A DNA stretch of 64,000 nucleotides from Vulcanimicrobiota bacterium (GCA_003168375.1 PMSI01000003.1:992001-1056000); one strand, 5' to 3'; shown: positions 49,986-58,905, counted from the first letter of the stretch. Notes: generated by a model not told the origin, from the letters alone. Made by a program: numbers and translations.

Positions 49986-52024
49986 TGGTTAGCCGCTCGC
50001 GCTCGCTGTTCGACCGCTCGATCCTGTTCCCCGCGATCCGCGCGTCGTTCGTCAAGCTGGACCCGCGCGTCCAGCTGCGCAACCCGGTGATGTTCATCGT
50101 CGAGGTCGGCGCCCTGGTCTCGATCTTCTACGCCTTCCGCGACGCGCGCAACGGGCAAGCATCGTTCGACATCGCGATCTCGGCGTGGCTGTGGTTCACC
50201 GTCCTGTTCGCCAACTTCGCCGAGGCGATGGCGGAGGGCCGCGGGAAAGCGCAGGCGGAGTATCTGCGGCGCACCAAGACCGACACGATCGCCCGACGTC
50301 TGGCCGATGGGCGGGAGGAGCGCGTCCCCGCGACACAGCTGCGCCGCGGCGACCGCGTCGTGGCGGAGGTCAACGACCTGATCGCGACCGACGGCGAGAT
50401 CGTGGAAGGGGCGGCGACCGTCGACGAGTCGGCGATCACCGGCGAGTCCGCACCCGTCATCCGCGAAGCGGGCGGCGACCGCTCCTCCGTCACCGGCGGC
50501 ACCCGCGTGCTGTCGGATCGTATCGTCTACGTCGTCAGCGCGAACCCCGGCGAGTCGTTCCTCGACCGCATGATCTCGTTGGTCGAAGGCGCCCGCCGCC
50601 AGAAGACCCCCAACGAGATCGCGCTCTCGATCTTGCTCTCCGGCTTGACGATCATCTTCGTGATCGCGGTCGCGACGCTGGCCCCGTTCTCGATTTACGC
50701 CGGAGCCACTCCCAGCGTCGTCGTGCTGATCGCGCTGCTGGTCTGCCTGATACCGACCACGATCGGCGGACTGCTGAGCGCGATCGGGATCGCCGGCATG
50801 GACCGCGTCCTACAGCGCAACGTGCTGGCAATGTCGGGCCGTGCCGTCGAAGCGGCCGGCGACGTCGACACGCTGCTGCTCGACAAGACCGGGACGATCA
50901 CGCTGGGCAACCGGCAGGCTACCGAGATCGTGCTCGCACTAGGCGCCGACGACACGATCGTCTACCGTTCGGCGTATTTCGCCTCGCTGGCCGATGAGAC
51001 GCCGGAGGGCCGCAGCATTGTCACGCTGAGCCTGTCGAAGGGTGCGGGTGACGGTAGCACCGTCCTGCCGGCCGGCGCGGTCGTCGTGCCGTTCAGCGCC
51101 TACACCCGCATGTCCGGCGTCGACTACGCCGACGGCTCGCAGTTGCGCAAAGGCGCCCCCGACGCGATTCGCGCCTGGATCTCGCAGAACGGCGGCGGCC
51201 GGACCGACGTGCTCGCGGCCGATGTCGACCGCATCGCGCGCGCCGGCGGCACGCCGCTCCTGCTCGCCGACCGGGGGGGCATCCTCGGCTGCATCGGGCT
51301 GCGCGACATCCTCAAGCCAAACACGCGCGTGCGCTTCGACCGCCTGCGGGCGATGGGGATTCGCACGGTGATGATCACCGGCGACAACCCGCTCACCGCC
51401 AGCGCGATCGCGCGCGAGGCCGGCGTCGACGACTTCCTCGCCGAGGCGACGCCCGAGACGAAGATGACGCTGATCAAGCGCGAGCAGAGTGAAGGCCGCC
51501 TGGTCGCCATGACCGGCGACGGCACGAACGACGCGCCGGCGCTCGCGCAAGCCGACGTCGGCGTCGCGATGAACAGCGGGACCCAGGCGGCCAAAGAGGC
51601 CGGCAACATGATCGACCTCGACTCCGATCCGACGAAGCTCATCGAGATCGTCGAGGTCGGCAAGCAGCTCCTCATGACGCGCGGCTCGCTCACGACGTTC
51701 TCGATCGCGAACGACGTCGCGAAGTACTTCGCGATCCTCCCCGCGATGTTCATCGCGGCGTATCCGGCGATGGACGCCCTCAACGTCATGCGCTTGAACC
51801 CGCACAGCGCGATCCTCTCGGCGATCATCTTCAACGCACTGATCATCGTCGCGCTGATCCCGCTCGCCCTGCGCGGCGTTCCGTACCGCCCGCGCGGCGC
51901 GGACGCCGTCCTGCGCGAGAACGTCCTGATCTACGGCCTGGGCGGGATCATCGTGCCCTTCATCGGGATCAAGGCGATCGATCTCATCCTGGGCGGCCTT
52001 CTTCACCTCACCGGAGCGAACTAA
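49985..52024 (+). CDS. kdpB: K+-transporting P-type ATPase catalytic subunit KdpB
   Basis: 679 residues; start chosen at the TAATG junction with kdpA. Catalytic features: actuator TGES (in AITGESAP), phosphorylation motif D300-K-T-G-T in [10 protein letters not shown], nucleotide-binding [18 protein letters not shown] and hinge [13 protein letters not shown]. KdpB drives high-affinity K+ uptake by ATP hydrolysis. Residues 345-353 (IVTLSLSKG) are encoded by a 22/23 match to the dispersed repeat, replacing a segment that in E. coli KdpB reads IVILAK; total length between ADETPEG and RMSG is conserved, so the protein is probably active. Confidence 0.98.
   Translation: MVSRSRSLFDRSILFPAIRASFVKLDPRVQLRNPVMFIVEVGALVSIFYAFRDARNGQASFDIAISAWLWFTVLFANFAEAMAEGRGKAQAEYLRRTKTDTIARRLADGREERVPATQLRRGDRVVAEVNDLIATDGEIVEGAATVDESAITGESAPVIREAGGDRSSVTGGTRVLSDRIVYVVSANPGESFLDRMISLVEGARRQKTPNEIALSILLSGLTIIFVIAVATLAPFSIYAGATPSVVVLIALLVCLIPTTIGGLLSAIGIAGMDRVLQRNVLAMSGRAVEAAGDVDTLLLDKTGTITLGNRQATEIVLALGADDTIVYRSAYFASLADETPEGRSIVTLSLSKGAGDGSTVLPAGAVVVPFSAYTRMSGVDYADGSQLRKGAPDAIRAWISQNGGGRTDVLAADVDRIARAGGTPLLLADRGGILGCIGLRDILKPNTRVRFDRLRAMGIRTVMITGDNPLTASAIAREAGVDDFLAEATPETKMTLIKREQSEGRLVAMTGDGTNDAPALAQADVGVAMNSGTQAAKEAGNMIDLDSDPTKLIEIVEVGKQLLMTRGSLTTFSIANDVAKYFAILPAMFIAAYPAMDALNVMRLNPHSAILSAIIFNALIIVALIPLALRGVPYRPRGADAVLRENVLIYGLGGIIVPFIGIKAIDLILGGLLHLTGAN
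51020..51042 (+). repeat. Dispersed repeat core inside kdpB
   Basis: GTCACGCTGAGC then CTGTCGAAGGG differs from the consensus core at one base. In frame, in the nucleotide-binding domain region. Confidence 0.75.
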
Positions 52025-52026
52025 CG

Positions 52027-52698
52027 ATGTCGACCACACCGCAGACCGCGCCCGGGCGCGACAGCACCTTCCGCCATCTGGTCACGTCGGTACTCTTCAC
52101 GATCGTCACGGTGATCGCACTGGGCCTCATCTACCCGCTCGTGATCTGGGGACTGGGAACGCTGCTGTTCCATCATCAAGCCGAAGGTTCGCTGATCTCC
52201 GGTGCCAACGGCACCGTGATCGGCTCCGAACTGGTCGGTCAGAACTTCACCAAGCCGCAGTACTTCCAAGGCCGCCCGTCGGCCGCGGGCAAGGGCTACG
52301 ATCCAACCTCGACCGGCGGCACCAACTTCGGCCCGACCAGCAAGAAGCTGATCGACGGCACGAAGAGCGCGATCGCCGCCCTCAAGAAGGCGAACCCGGA
52401 CGCGGCGGGACCGATCCCGATGGATCTCGTCACCTCGAGCGCGAGCGGGATCGACCCCGACATCTCGCCCGAAGGTGCGTACTATCAAGCGCCGCGCGTC
52501 GCGAAAGCGCGCGCGATGTCGCTCGACAGCCTCAACGCGATCGTCGCCGCGCACGTGACGCCGCGTCAGTTCGGCCTGCTCGGCGAGCCGCGCGTGAACG
52601 TCCTCGAACTCAACCGCGCGCTCGACGCGCAAGGAGTCTCCACCATGTCGACCGGCAAGTATCATTATGTCGCTCTCGGCGCGAGCTACTATCTCTGA
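52027..52698 (+). CDS. kdpC: K+-transporting ATPase subunit KdpC
   Basis: 223 residues, slightly longer than the usual ~190. One N-terminal membrane helix (LVTSVLFTIVTVIALGLIYP), then the periplasmic domain with GSELVGQNFTKPQYFQGRPS, TSSASGIDPDISPEGAYYQ and a C-terminal VNVLELNRALD helix. Three bases separate it from kdpB. It completes kdpFABC. A C-terminal ~20-residue extension (STMSTGKYHYVALGASYYL) follows the conserved end and is unusual. Confidence 0.97.
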   Translation: MSTTPQTAPGRDSTFRHLVTSVLFTIVTVIALGLIYPLVIWGLGTLLFHHQAEGSLISGANGTVIGSELVGQNFTKPQYFQGRPSAAGKGYDPTSTGGTNFGPTSKKLIDGTKSAIAALKKANPDAAGPIPMDLVTSSASGIDPDISPEGAYYQAPRVAKARAMSLDSLNAIVAAHVTPRQFGLLGEPRVNVLELNRALDAQGVSTMSTGKYHYVALGASYYL

Positions 52699-52717
52699 CA
52701 CGCGACGATTCGACGAC

Positions 52718-52825
52718 ATGGACTTCTTGCCCGACGCCCTCATCGGCATCGTCTCGGCGGTGCTGATCATCCTCTTCTTCGAGGCGGTGGCGCGCAGGCT
52801 GGACTCGACCAAACGCAAACGCTGA
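52718..52825 (+). CDS. Possible 35-residue single-helix membrane microprotein after kdpC
   Basis: ATG at 52718, 19 bases after kdpC. The peptide starts MDFLPDALIGIVSAVLIILF and ends FEAVARRLDSTKRKR, one membrane helix with a basic tail. No clear ribosome binding site. Its position and topology resemble the micro-ORFs at the front of the operon. Confidence 0.5.
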   Translation: MDFLPDALIGIVSAVLIILFFEAVARRLDSTKRKR

Positions 52826-52830
52826 GCGGT

Positions 52831-53034
52831 TCAGCAGACGTCGTCGGGGACCGGCCAGGCGACCGCCGGCGTACCAGCGCGGCGGTACGCCGCTAACTCG
52901 AGCGGCGCCGACCGCAGACGCGATCGCTCGAGCAATTCCAGCTGCAGCTCGGCTTGTCGCTCGCGCAGGGCGTGGGCGATCTCTTGCGCGCGATGAAGAC
53001 GCTGCTCGTCCCGGCGCCGACGTTCGTCTGTCAT
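52831..53034 (-). CDS. Small coiled-coil hypothetical protein
   Basis: 67 residues. Arg/Glu/Leu-rich helix (EQRLHRAQEIAHALRERQ, ELQLELLERSRLR) with heptad-like spacing, then a short tail ending in VPDDVC. ATG at 53034 with GGGGA about six bases upstream. Divergent from the TetR gene and convergent with the kdp cluster. No family recognised. Confidence 0.48.
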   Translation of the reverse strand: MTDERRRRDEQRLHRAQEIAHALRERQAELQLELLERSRLRSAPLELAAYRRAGTPAVAWPVPDDVC

Positions 53035-53183
53035 GCGTCCCCGTGTACCCCGTTTCGGGCGATGCGATCCCGCTTGGTAGGCAAAGCGAGCAGCGGGTCG
53101 CTCCCCGCCGGTTCGGCGGCGCGTTCGGTAAAGTCTCGGGCAACCGCGCTGGGGGACGGAAGCAAGCTTTGCCCGCTTGTCTA

Positions 53184-53936
53184 ATGAAATTCCCAGAAAG
53201 CGAGGGGAGGTTGGCCTACGAGGTGATCAAGCGCGTCAGCGGACGCGCTTACCGCTACCGGGTCGAAAGCTTCCGCGACCCCGAGACGCGCCGCGTCCGC
53301 GGGCGCTGGACCTACCTCGGCCGTGTCGACCCCGCCGACGCCGGCCTCCCCGAGCGCCCCGTGAAGCCCAGCTCGCGCGACCGGCTCCTCGATGCCGTGG
53401 CCCGGCTGCTCGCGAACGGCGACGCCGAGTCGCTCTCGGCCGGGTCGATCGCCCGCGAGGCTGGGGTCGCGTACGGGACCTTCTACCGCTACTTCACCGA
53501 CCGCGGCCACGCGGTCCGCGAGGCGCTGCTCCGCCACGGTCCCTCGCTCGGCGACATTCATGCCCGCTTCGGGCAGCCGCCGGGGAGCCGCGACGAGGAA
53601 CGCGCGCGCGTCGCCGGCTGGCTGCGCGAGACCGCCGACAGCGCGCGCCGCGAACGCGGCGTGGTCCGCGCTTGGCACGTCTATTCGAACGCCGACGAGG
53701 CGGTCGTCAAAGCGCGCCGCGAGGCGGTCGACGCCGCCGTTGACCGGGTCGGCACGTATCTGGATGCGCTGCGCGAGCAGCACGTGACCGCGATCTCGTC
53801 CGCGCGTTTCGCCGCCTACGCGCTGGTCGCGCTGGTCGTCGCGCTCGGGCGCGACGCCGCCCTCGAGGAGAACGTCGCCGCCGCCAAGATCGAAGGGCTC
53901 GTCTCGCTCGCTTGGGAGCTCTGCGGGCTGAGCTGA
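53184..53936 (+). CDS. TetR-family regulator with an extra N-terminal domain
   Basis: 250 residues from the ATG at 53184. Residues ~10-55 (YEVIKRVSGRAYRYRVES, RGRWTYLGRV) form a beta-rich segment like the N-terminal DNA-contacting region of some transposases. A TetR helix-turn-helix follows: RDRLLDAVARLLANGD, SAGSIAREAGVAYGTFYRYF. The C-terminal ligand domain is helical and undefined. TetR proteins are usually repressors released by a small ligand. The downstream S9 peptidase gene, 18 bases away, is a natural candidate target. Confidence 0.85.
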   Translation: MKFPESEGRLAYEVIKRVSGRAYRYRVESFRDPETRRVRGRWTYLGRVDPADAGLPERPVKPSSRDRLLDAVARLLANGDAESLSAGSIAREAGVAYGTFYRYFTDRGHAVREALLRHGPSLGDIHARFGQPPGSRDEERARVAGWLRETADSARRERGVVRAWHVYSNADEAVVKARREAVDAAVDRVGTYLDALREQHVTAISSARFAAYALVALVVALGRDAALEENVAAAKIEGLVSLAWELCGLS

Positions 53937-53954
53937 CCGCCGTCCGTAGGACGG

Positions 53955-56396
53955 ATGCCGCCGGTACCGAAGCGGCGCCGGATGCTCGCGCGCCGCCTTA
54001 CGATCGCCGCCGCCCTCTGCACGTCGCTCGCGGCGCCGGCCTTCGCCGACGCGACCCACTATCGGAAGCCGCCGCCGGCGATCGAAGCGGCGCTCGTGGC
54101 GCCGCCGATCCCGATCGTCTCGACCGGGCCTCGGCGCGGTGTTCTGGCGCTCAAGACGCCGCTGCGGTATCCGCCGGTCGCCGACCTCGCGCGTCCGATG
54201 CTCCGGCTCGCCGGACTGCGGATCGATCCCGCGACCAACGGGATCCACCATGCGCGCGCGACGACCTCGGTCGCACTCGAGCGCGTTGCCGACGGCCGCG
54301 TCGTCCGCGTCGCGCTCCCGCCGGGCGCGCACGTGACCGCGCTCGAGTTCTCGCCCGACGAGTCGCGCTTTGCGCTGACGAACGCCACCCCGTCCGGCAC
54401 CGAGCTATGGCTGGGCACGACCGCCGACGGACACGCCGCGCCGGTCGCCAAGCTGGCGGTCAACGACGTCTTTCCGAACGCGTTCGCCTGGACGCCCGAC
54501 GCGACGCACCTCGTCGTGCGTGCCGTCGACCGCACCGGTGCGGCACCCGCCCTCGGCGTCGCGGACGGTCCGGCGGTACAAGAGACCAGCGGCAAAGCCG
54601 GCCAGATCGTGACGTACGAGGATATGCTCGCCAACGCACGCGACGAGTCGCTGTTCGAGTACTACGCGACCTCGCGGATCGCGGTGGTCGACGCGCGCAC
54701 CGGCGCGGTCGCACGCAGCGCGGCGCGTGGGGTTTTCACGTCGGTCGTTCCCTCGCCCGACGGACGGTATCTGCTCGCGTCGCGCGTGCACCAGCCGTAC
54801 TCGTATCTGTTCCCGTACGAGCGCTTCCCGCAGACGACCGAGGTCCTCGACCTGCGCGGCCGGCACGTCGCGACCGTCGCCGACCGTCCATTAGCCGACC
54901 GCGTCCCGGCCGACGGCGTCCCGACCGGTCCGCGCGACGTCGCCTGGAAGCCGTCGTCGCCGGCGACGCTGGCCTGGGCCGAGGCGCTCGACGGCGGAGA
55001 TCCGCGCACGAAGACGCCCGCGCGCGATCGCATCGTCACGCTCGCGGCACCGTTCACGAGCGCGCCCGCCGAGCTCGCGCGTACCGCGGCCCGCACGTCG
55101 TTGGTGGTGTGGCTCGACCGCGACGAGCGTGCCCTCGTCTCGACGTACGATCGCGCGACGCGCACCCGCACCGCGCTGCTCGTCGACACGCACAGCGCGG
55201 GCACCGAACCCAAGAGCCTTTGGACGCTGCGCGACGGCGACGTCTACAGCGATCCGGGGACGCCGGTCACCGCGAGCGCCCCCAACGGCGAGGCGGTCGT
55301 GGCGCACGCCGGCGACGCGATCTGGCTGCGCGGTGCGGGCTACGGTCCCGACGGGCGGCGCCCGTTCCTCGACCGCCTCGATCTGAGCACCGGCGCGAAG
55401 ACGCGGCTGTTCCGGTCGGACCTCGCGCCGCTCGAGCAGCCGCTGTTCCCGCTCGATCCCGGGGCGGACCGCATCCTCACCCAGCGCCAGTCGCCGGCCG
55501 ATCCGCCGAACGTCTACGTGCGGACGCGCGCGACCGGAGCGCTGCGCGCCCTGACCGCGTTCGCCGATCCCGCGCCACAGCTGCGCGCGATCGGGCGCCG
55601 CCTGGTGACGTACAAACGCCCTGACGGCGTCGATCTTTCCTTCACGCTGTACACGCCGCCGGGCTGGAAAGAGGGGACCCACCTTCCCACCTTCGTGTGG
55701 GCGTATCCCCTCGAGTACCTCGACCGCGGCACCGCCTCGCAGAACACGAACACGACGCAAACGTTCGTCGGCGTCACCGGCCCCTCGCCGCTGTTCCTCG
55801 CGCTCGCCGGATACGCGGTGCTCGACAACGCCTCGATGCCGATCGTCGGCGATCCGGCGACGGTGAACGACACCTACGTCGAGCAGCTCGTCGCCGACGC
55901 GAAGGCGGCGGTCGACGAGGCGGTGCGCATCGGCGTCACCGACCCCGATCGCGTCGCGGTCGGCGGCCATTCGTACGGCGCCTTCATGACCGCCAACCTG
56001 CTCGCGCACTCACGTCTGTTCAAGGCCGGGATCGCGCGCAGCGGAGCCTACAACCGCACCCTCACGCCGTTCGGATTCCAGAACGAGCGGCGCAGCTATT
56101 GGGACGCAACCGACCTCTACACCAAGATGTCGCCGTTCACGTACGCGAACGCGATCAAGGATCCGCTGCTCTTGATCCACGGCATGGCCGACGACAACAC
56201 CGGCACGTTTCCGATCCAGTCGGAGCGTCTGTACGCTGCAATCCAAGGGAACGGCGGAACGGCGCGGCTGGTGATGCTGCCGTACGAAGCGCACGGCTAC
56301 GTCGGCCGCGAGAGCGTCGAGACGACGCTCGCCGAGATGCTCGACTGGCTGAACCGCTGGATCGGCATGTCGCGGATCACCGCGACCGCGCGCTGA
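53955..56396 (+). CDS. Exported S9 family prolyl-oligopeptidase-like (glutamyl endopeptidase type) peptidase
   Basis: 813 residues. A signal peptide begins near LARRLTIAAALCTSLAAPAF (an ATG at 53982 is an alternative start). The N-terminal ~580 residues form a beta-propeller with repeated strand motifs (LEFSPDESRFALTN, VPSPDGRYLLASR). The C-terminal hydrolase domain has VAVGGHSYGAFM with catalytic Ser673, Asp in HGMADDNTG and His in YEAHGYVGRES. It resembles the S9D glutamyl endopeptidase group. Expected to cut peptides in the periplasm. Follows the TetR gene closely. Confidence 0.9.
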   Translation: MPPVPKRRRMLARRLTIAAALCTSLAAPAFADATHYRKPPPAIEAALVAPPIPIVSTGPRRGVLALKTPLRYPPVADLARPMLRLAGLRIDPATNGIHHARATTSVALERVADGRVVRVALPPGAHVTALEFSPDESRFALTNATPSGTELWLGTTADGHAAPVAKLAVNDVFPNAFAWTPDATHLVVRAVDRTGAAPALGVADGPAVQETSGKAGQIVTYEDMLANARDESLFEYYATSRIAVVDARTGAVARSAARGVFTSVVPSPDGRYLLASRVHQPYSYLFPYERFPQTTEVLDLRGRHVATVADRPLADRVPADGVPTGPRDVAWKPSSPATLAWAEALDGGDPRTKTPARDRIVTLAAPFTSAPAELARTAARTSLVVWLDRDERALVSTYDRATRTRTALLVDTHSAGTEPKSLWTLRDGDVYSDPGTPVTASAPNGEAVVAHAGDAIWLRGAGYGPDGRRPFLDRLDLSTGAKTRLFRSDLAPLEQPLFPLDPGADRILTQRQSPADPPNVYVRTRATGALRALTAFADPAPQLRAIGRRLVTYKRPDGVDLSFTLYTPPGWKEGTHLPTFVWAYPLEYLDRGTASQNTNTTQTFVGVTGPSPLFLALAGYAVLDNASMPIVGDPATVNDTYVEQLVADAKAAVDEAVRIGVTDPDRVAVGGHSYGAFMTANLLAHSRLFKAGIARSGAYNRTLTPFGFQNERRSYWDATDLYTKMSPFTYANAIKDPLLLIHGMADDNTGTFPIQSERLYAAIQGNGGTARLVMLPYEAHGYVGRESVETTLAEMLDWLNRWIGMSRITATAR

Positions 56397-56553
56397 ACCG
56401 GGAGGAAGCGAGCGCTGCCCCGTTGACTGGGCAATCCTTGCGGGCGTAGTGCGGGCGGGGCGCGTTCCACCGCTCGGCGGTAGAAGCGTGCGCCATTTTC
56501 GGCGGTGAGCGTAAGGCGGCAATTCTCTGCATGATTTGCCGCGAATTTTTTAC

Positions 56554-56575
56554 TTAACCCGGATTCGCCAGATGA
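56554..56575 (+). repeat. Dispersed motif, copy 2
   Basis: TTAACCCGGATTCGCCAGAT then GA; related to the copies at 9363 and 58884, same orientation. Confidence 0.45.
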
Positions 56576-56654
56576 ACCACGCAAAAATCATCTAAGTGGG
56601 GATCGGTCCGATGGGCAATCGAGAGTAACGTTCGATCCGGTTGCGCAAGAAAAA

Positions 56655-56680
56655 GAACCCGGGACGAGTGTCCCAGGTTC
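56655..56680 (-). terminator. Rho-independent terminator of the lipoprotein gene
   Basis: GAACCCGGGAC, loop GAGT on the plus strand, GTCCCAGGTTC; on the minus strand TTTTTCTT follows directly. Located 36 bases beyond the stop at 56716. Confidence 0.85.
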
Positions 56681-56715
56681 CCTTTCTTACGTTGGGCTAA
56701 GCGGTTCTGAGTCTG

Positions 56716-57522
56716 CTACTTACCGTTGTTGAAGTAGCTGACGCAGTCGCCTTGGTTCTTGAACGGTCCCGGTGGGCTCGTGAACTGTTGCCAGCCGCCG
56801 TCCATACACGTGTCCTTACTCTCGTAAGTAAACAACAGATTGTTGATCGCCGTGTTGTCGAACTGCACGTCTTCCGCGCCGTTCGATGGGTCGACGACGA
56901 TTGCGATGTCCGTTACCGTGTAGCTACCGTAAAAGCCCTCGGCCTGCGCGTACGTCATGCCCTGGTAGCAGATCGGAACCGAGCTGCCGCAGATGCCGCC
57001 CGACGGGAAGATACATGTCGGCGCTCCGTTCAGCGGATCGGTGCAGTTGAAGACGTTTCCGGAATTACTCCACGTCCCGACTGGAACCGTATCGCAAGGA
57101 ATCGTCACAAAGAGATCCCCGGACGCGGTTCCGTTCGTGACGCCGACATCGAAGCGCGGCGACCCGAAGGCACAACTGTTCGCGCCCGAAACGAGCCGGA
57201 CATCCGTGCTAAGATTGGTCAAATCATGGAAGGTCGCCACCGGCGCGCCGAAATCAACGCCTCCGTAGGTCGAGCTACCGTTGGTAGAAGCGTCGACTCC
57301 GGTCGGCGAGTTGTGGCCAGGGTGGACGAGAACGCCGTCCCCGAATAACGTGAAACCGCCTGCGGGTGGTTTGTTGTGGTTCTGAAGTACGCGAGATTGC
57401 GATTGCGCGGCCGATTGACCCGACGATCCCGTGGGGACCGCAGAGTTCGAACTTCCGGCTCCGCTACACGCAGCCACAGAAAAAAGCGCAACGAGCGCAA
57501 GAGGTTGGTAAATGGTTCTCAA
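56716..57522 (-). CDS. Lipoprotein with C-terminal GGWQ...GDCVSYFNNGK motif, paralogue A
   Basis: 268 residues. Lipobox VAAC at about residue 19, then a Ser/Gln-rich linker. The body includes LFGDGVLVHPGHNSPTGV and FDNTAINNLLFTYESKDTC. The last 30 residues contain CMDGGWQQFTSPPGPFKNQG and DCVSYFNNGK, nearly identical to the end of paralogue B (57685-58443). Such Cys-GGW...FKNxGxCVxF endings occur in secreted proteins of other soil bacteria, probably a disulfide-bonded surface motif. Start is a TTG or CTG-type codon region at 57522 after AGGAGCAA. Function unknown. Confidence 0.78.
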   Translation of the reverse strand: MRTIYQPLALVALFSVAACSGAGSSNSAVPTGSSGQSAAQSQSRVLQNHNKPPAGGFTLFGDGVLVHPGHNSPTGVDASTNGSSTYGGVDFGAPVATFHDLTNLSTDVRLVSGANSCAFGSPRFDVGVTNGTASGDLFVTIPCDTVPVGTWSNSGNVFNCTDPLNGAPTCIFPSGGICGSSVPICYQGMTYAQAEGFYGSYTVTDIAIVVDPSNGAEDVQFDNTAINNLLFTYESKDTCMDGGWQQFTSPPGPFKNQGDCVSYFNNGK

Positions 57523-57684
57523 GTGTTGCTCCTAGTTTAATGTGCGAAAATCGTTCCCTGAAATAGAAGAGACATTAGCCTCGTCTTCTACACGAAGGTC
57601 GGCTCGATGTTCTGGCTCGTCCTCGGCGTCGCCGTCGCGAGCATCGCGCGCACCGCCCACGCGCGATCCTCCACGACCTAGGGG

Positions 57685-58443
57685 TTACTTCCCGTTGTTG
57701 AAGTACGAAACGCAGTCGCCCTCATTCTTGAACGGGCCGGGCGACGTGAACGCCTGCCAGCCGCCGTCCTTGCACGAGTCGGCGCTCTCGTAGGTAAACG
57801 TTTGCGCGTTGATCTGCGTATTATCGAACTGTGCCGTAATGTAGGGCGTGGTGAAGCCGTCGACGACGAGCTGGATCCCCGTCACGACGTCGCTGCCGTG
57901 TTGCACCTGAAACGCCGCCCAGGGTTCGTATCCGTTCCCGAGCTGCGTCGCGTCGACCATGCTCGTCGGAGAGATGAGATTCGTCGAGTTGCTGTACGTC
58001 GCACCGGCGCACGGGTCGGTGAAATTCGGGAACTGTCCGAGGTTCGCGAAGACGTTCTTCCCGAGTACGTTGATCTGGAATCGAGGGGATCCGTTACTAC
58101 AGGTTCCCTGCGTGAACTTGTAATCGGTGCTGAGGTTGTTCAGTTGGCTGACGGTCAGCCCCGCCGGGATCCCATAATCGACGTAACCATCCGGCTGGGA
58201 CGGCGACCACACGAGCTGGACCGCGGTCGGAGAATTGTTCCCGGGATGCACGAGCGTCGCGTCATCGAACAGCGCGTACGAGCCGCCGGTCACCTTCTTG
58301 TTCCCCTGCGGGGTTCTGGCCTGAGTTTGTTGCGCTGCCGCGTGACCGCCCGCGACGGGCGTTGGGCCGGACGTCCCCGCGCCGCTACACGCCGCGAGTG
58401 CCAGGGCCGCAGCGACGACGAGAACCGACGATGCTTTTCGCAA
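57685..58443 (-). CDS. Lipoprotein with C-terminal GGWQ...GDCVSYFNNGK motif, paralogue B
   Basis: 252 residues, starting at a TTG (58443) with AAGGAAGG just upstream. Lipobox LAAC, linker, then YALFDDATLVHPGNNSPTAV and FDNTQINAQTFTYESADSC, aligned with paralogue A. The C-terminal DGGWQAFTSPGPFKNEGDC and VSYFNNGK are shared. The two genes arose by duplication and have diverged mainly in the middle. A (CGAT)n microsatellite touches the upstream side of its ribosome binding site, which could vary its translation or transcription. Confidence 0.8.
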   Translation of the reverse strand: MRKASSVLVVAAALALAACSGAGTSGPTPVAGGHAAAQQTQARTPQGNKKVTGGSYALFDDATLVHPGNNSPTAVQLVWSPSQPDGYVDYGIPAGLTVSQLNNLSTDYKFTQGTCSNGSPRFQINVLGKNVFANLGQFPNFTDPCAGATYSNSTNLISPTSMVDATQLGNGYEPWAAFQVQHGSDVVTGIQLVVDGFTTPYITAQFDNTQINAQTFTYESADSCKDGGWQAFTSPGPFKNEGDCVSYFNNGK

Positions 58444-58828
58444 GGTGACCTTCCTTCGATCGATCGATCGATCGATCGATCGAATCGGTGGTCGTAGCTT
58501 TTGCCGCGAAGACCGGTCCCGTTCCTTGAGCTAAAAGCCCCACTCCATTCTGGCCGTGAGCCGCCGTTTCCACCCCGTTTGCGTCCGGGAAACTCCGCTC
58601 CTCACGAACATACAGGTTTGGCTTCTTGGCGCGTTCAGCGGCGGCGGCGGCGGCTTCTCGCTTGGTTAACGCCAGCGTGTCATTCGCCGCCCTGACTCCC
58701 GCGAGCGCCCGGATGGCGGCCCAGGCGCTGACGATAGCGGCAAGTACACTTAGGGACGGTACGATGTAGGTCAGGAAGAAGTTCGCGGAATCAGCGATGT
58801 GCACCGGCAATGGGGAAGGGATCGTCAA
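58385..58828 (-). CDS. Possible membrane protein, C-terminus running through a microsatellite
   Basis: 147 residues if read to the stop at 58385. The first ~85 residues look genuine: a membrane helix (FFLTYIVPSLSVLAAIVSAW) and a helical segment (ALAGVRAANDTLALTKREAA). The end passes through the CGAT repeat (SIDRSIDRS) and overlaps paralogue B by 59 bases, which is not credible as conserved protein. Either the gene is truncated by the repeat or its length varies with repeat number. Confidence 0.42.
   Translation of the reverse strand: MTIPSPLPVHIADSANFFLTYIVPSLSVLAAIVSAWAAIRALAGVRAANDTLALTKREAAAAAAERAKKPNLYVREERSFPDANGVETAAHGQNGVGLLAQGTGPVFAAKATTTDSIDRSIDRSKEGHLAKSIVGSRRRCGPGTRGV
58457..58483. 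repeat. (CGAT)6 tetranucleotide microsatellite
   Basis: Six full CGAT units plus CGA, immediately upstream of the Shine-Dalgarno of paralogue B and inside the reading frame of the ORF at 58385-58828. Gain or loss of a unit would shift that frame. Confidence 0.95.
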
Positions 58829-58883
58829 TGGGTTGCTGACGTAAAGGGGAAGGGGCGTCGGTCCAAGGATCGCGTGAACCGGA

Positions 58884-58905
58884 TTAAGCGGGGATTCCCC
58901 ATATG
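58884..58905 (+). repeat. Dispersed motif, copy 3
   Basis: TTAAGCGGGG then ATTCCCCATATG; with copy 2 it brackets the lipoprotein pair as direct repeats. Confidence 0.48.

Larger units (their letters stand above)
56397..56715. other. Intergenic region between convergent genes
   Basis: 319 bases with the TTAACCC motif (56554-56575) and the lipoprotein terminator (56655-56680); no gene seen. Confidence 0.6.

Noticed and set aside
57542-57793. 83-codon plus-strand ORF between the two lipoprotein genes
   Set aside because: Most of it overlaps the C-terminal coding end of paralogue B on the other strand; no ribosome binding site.
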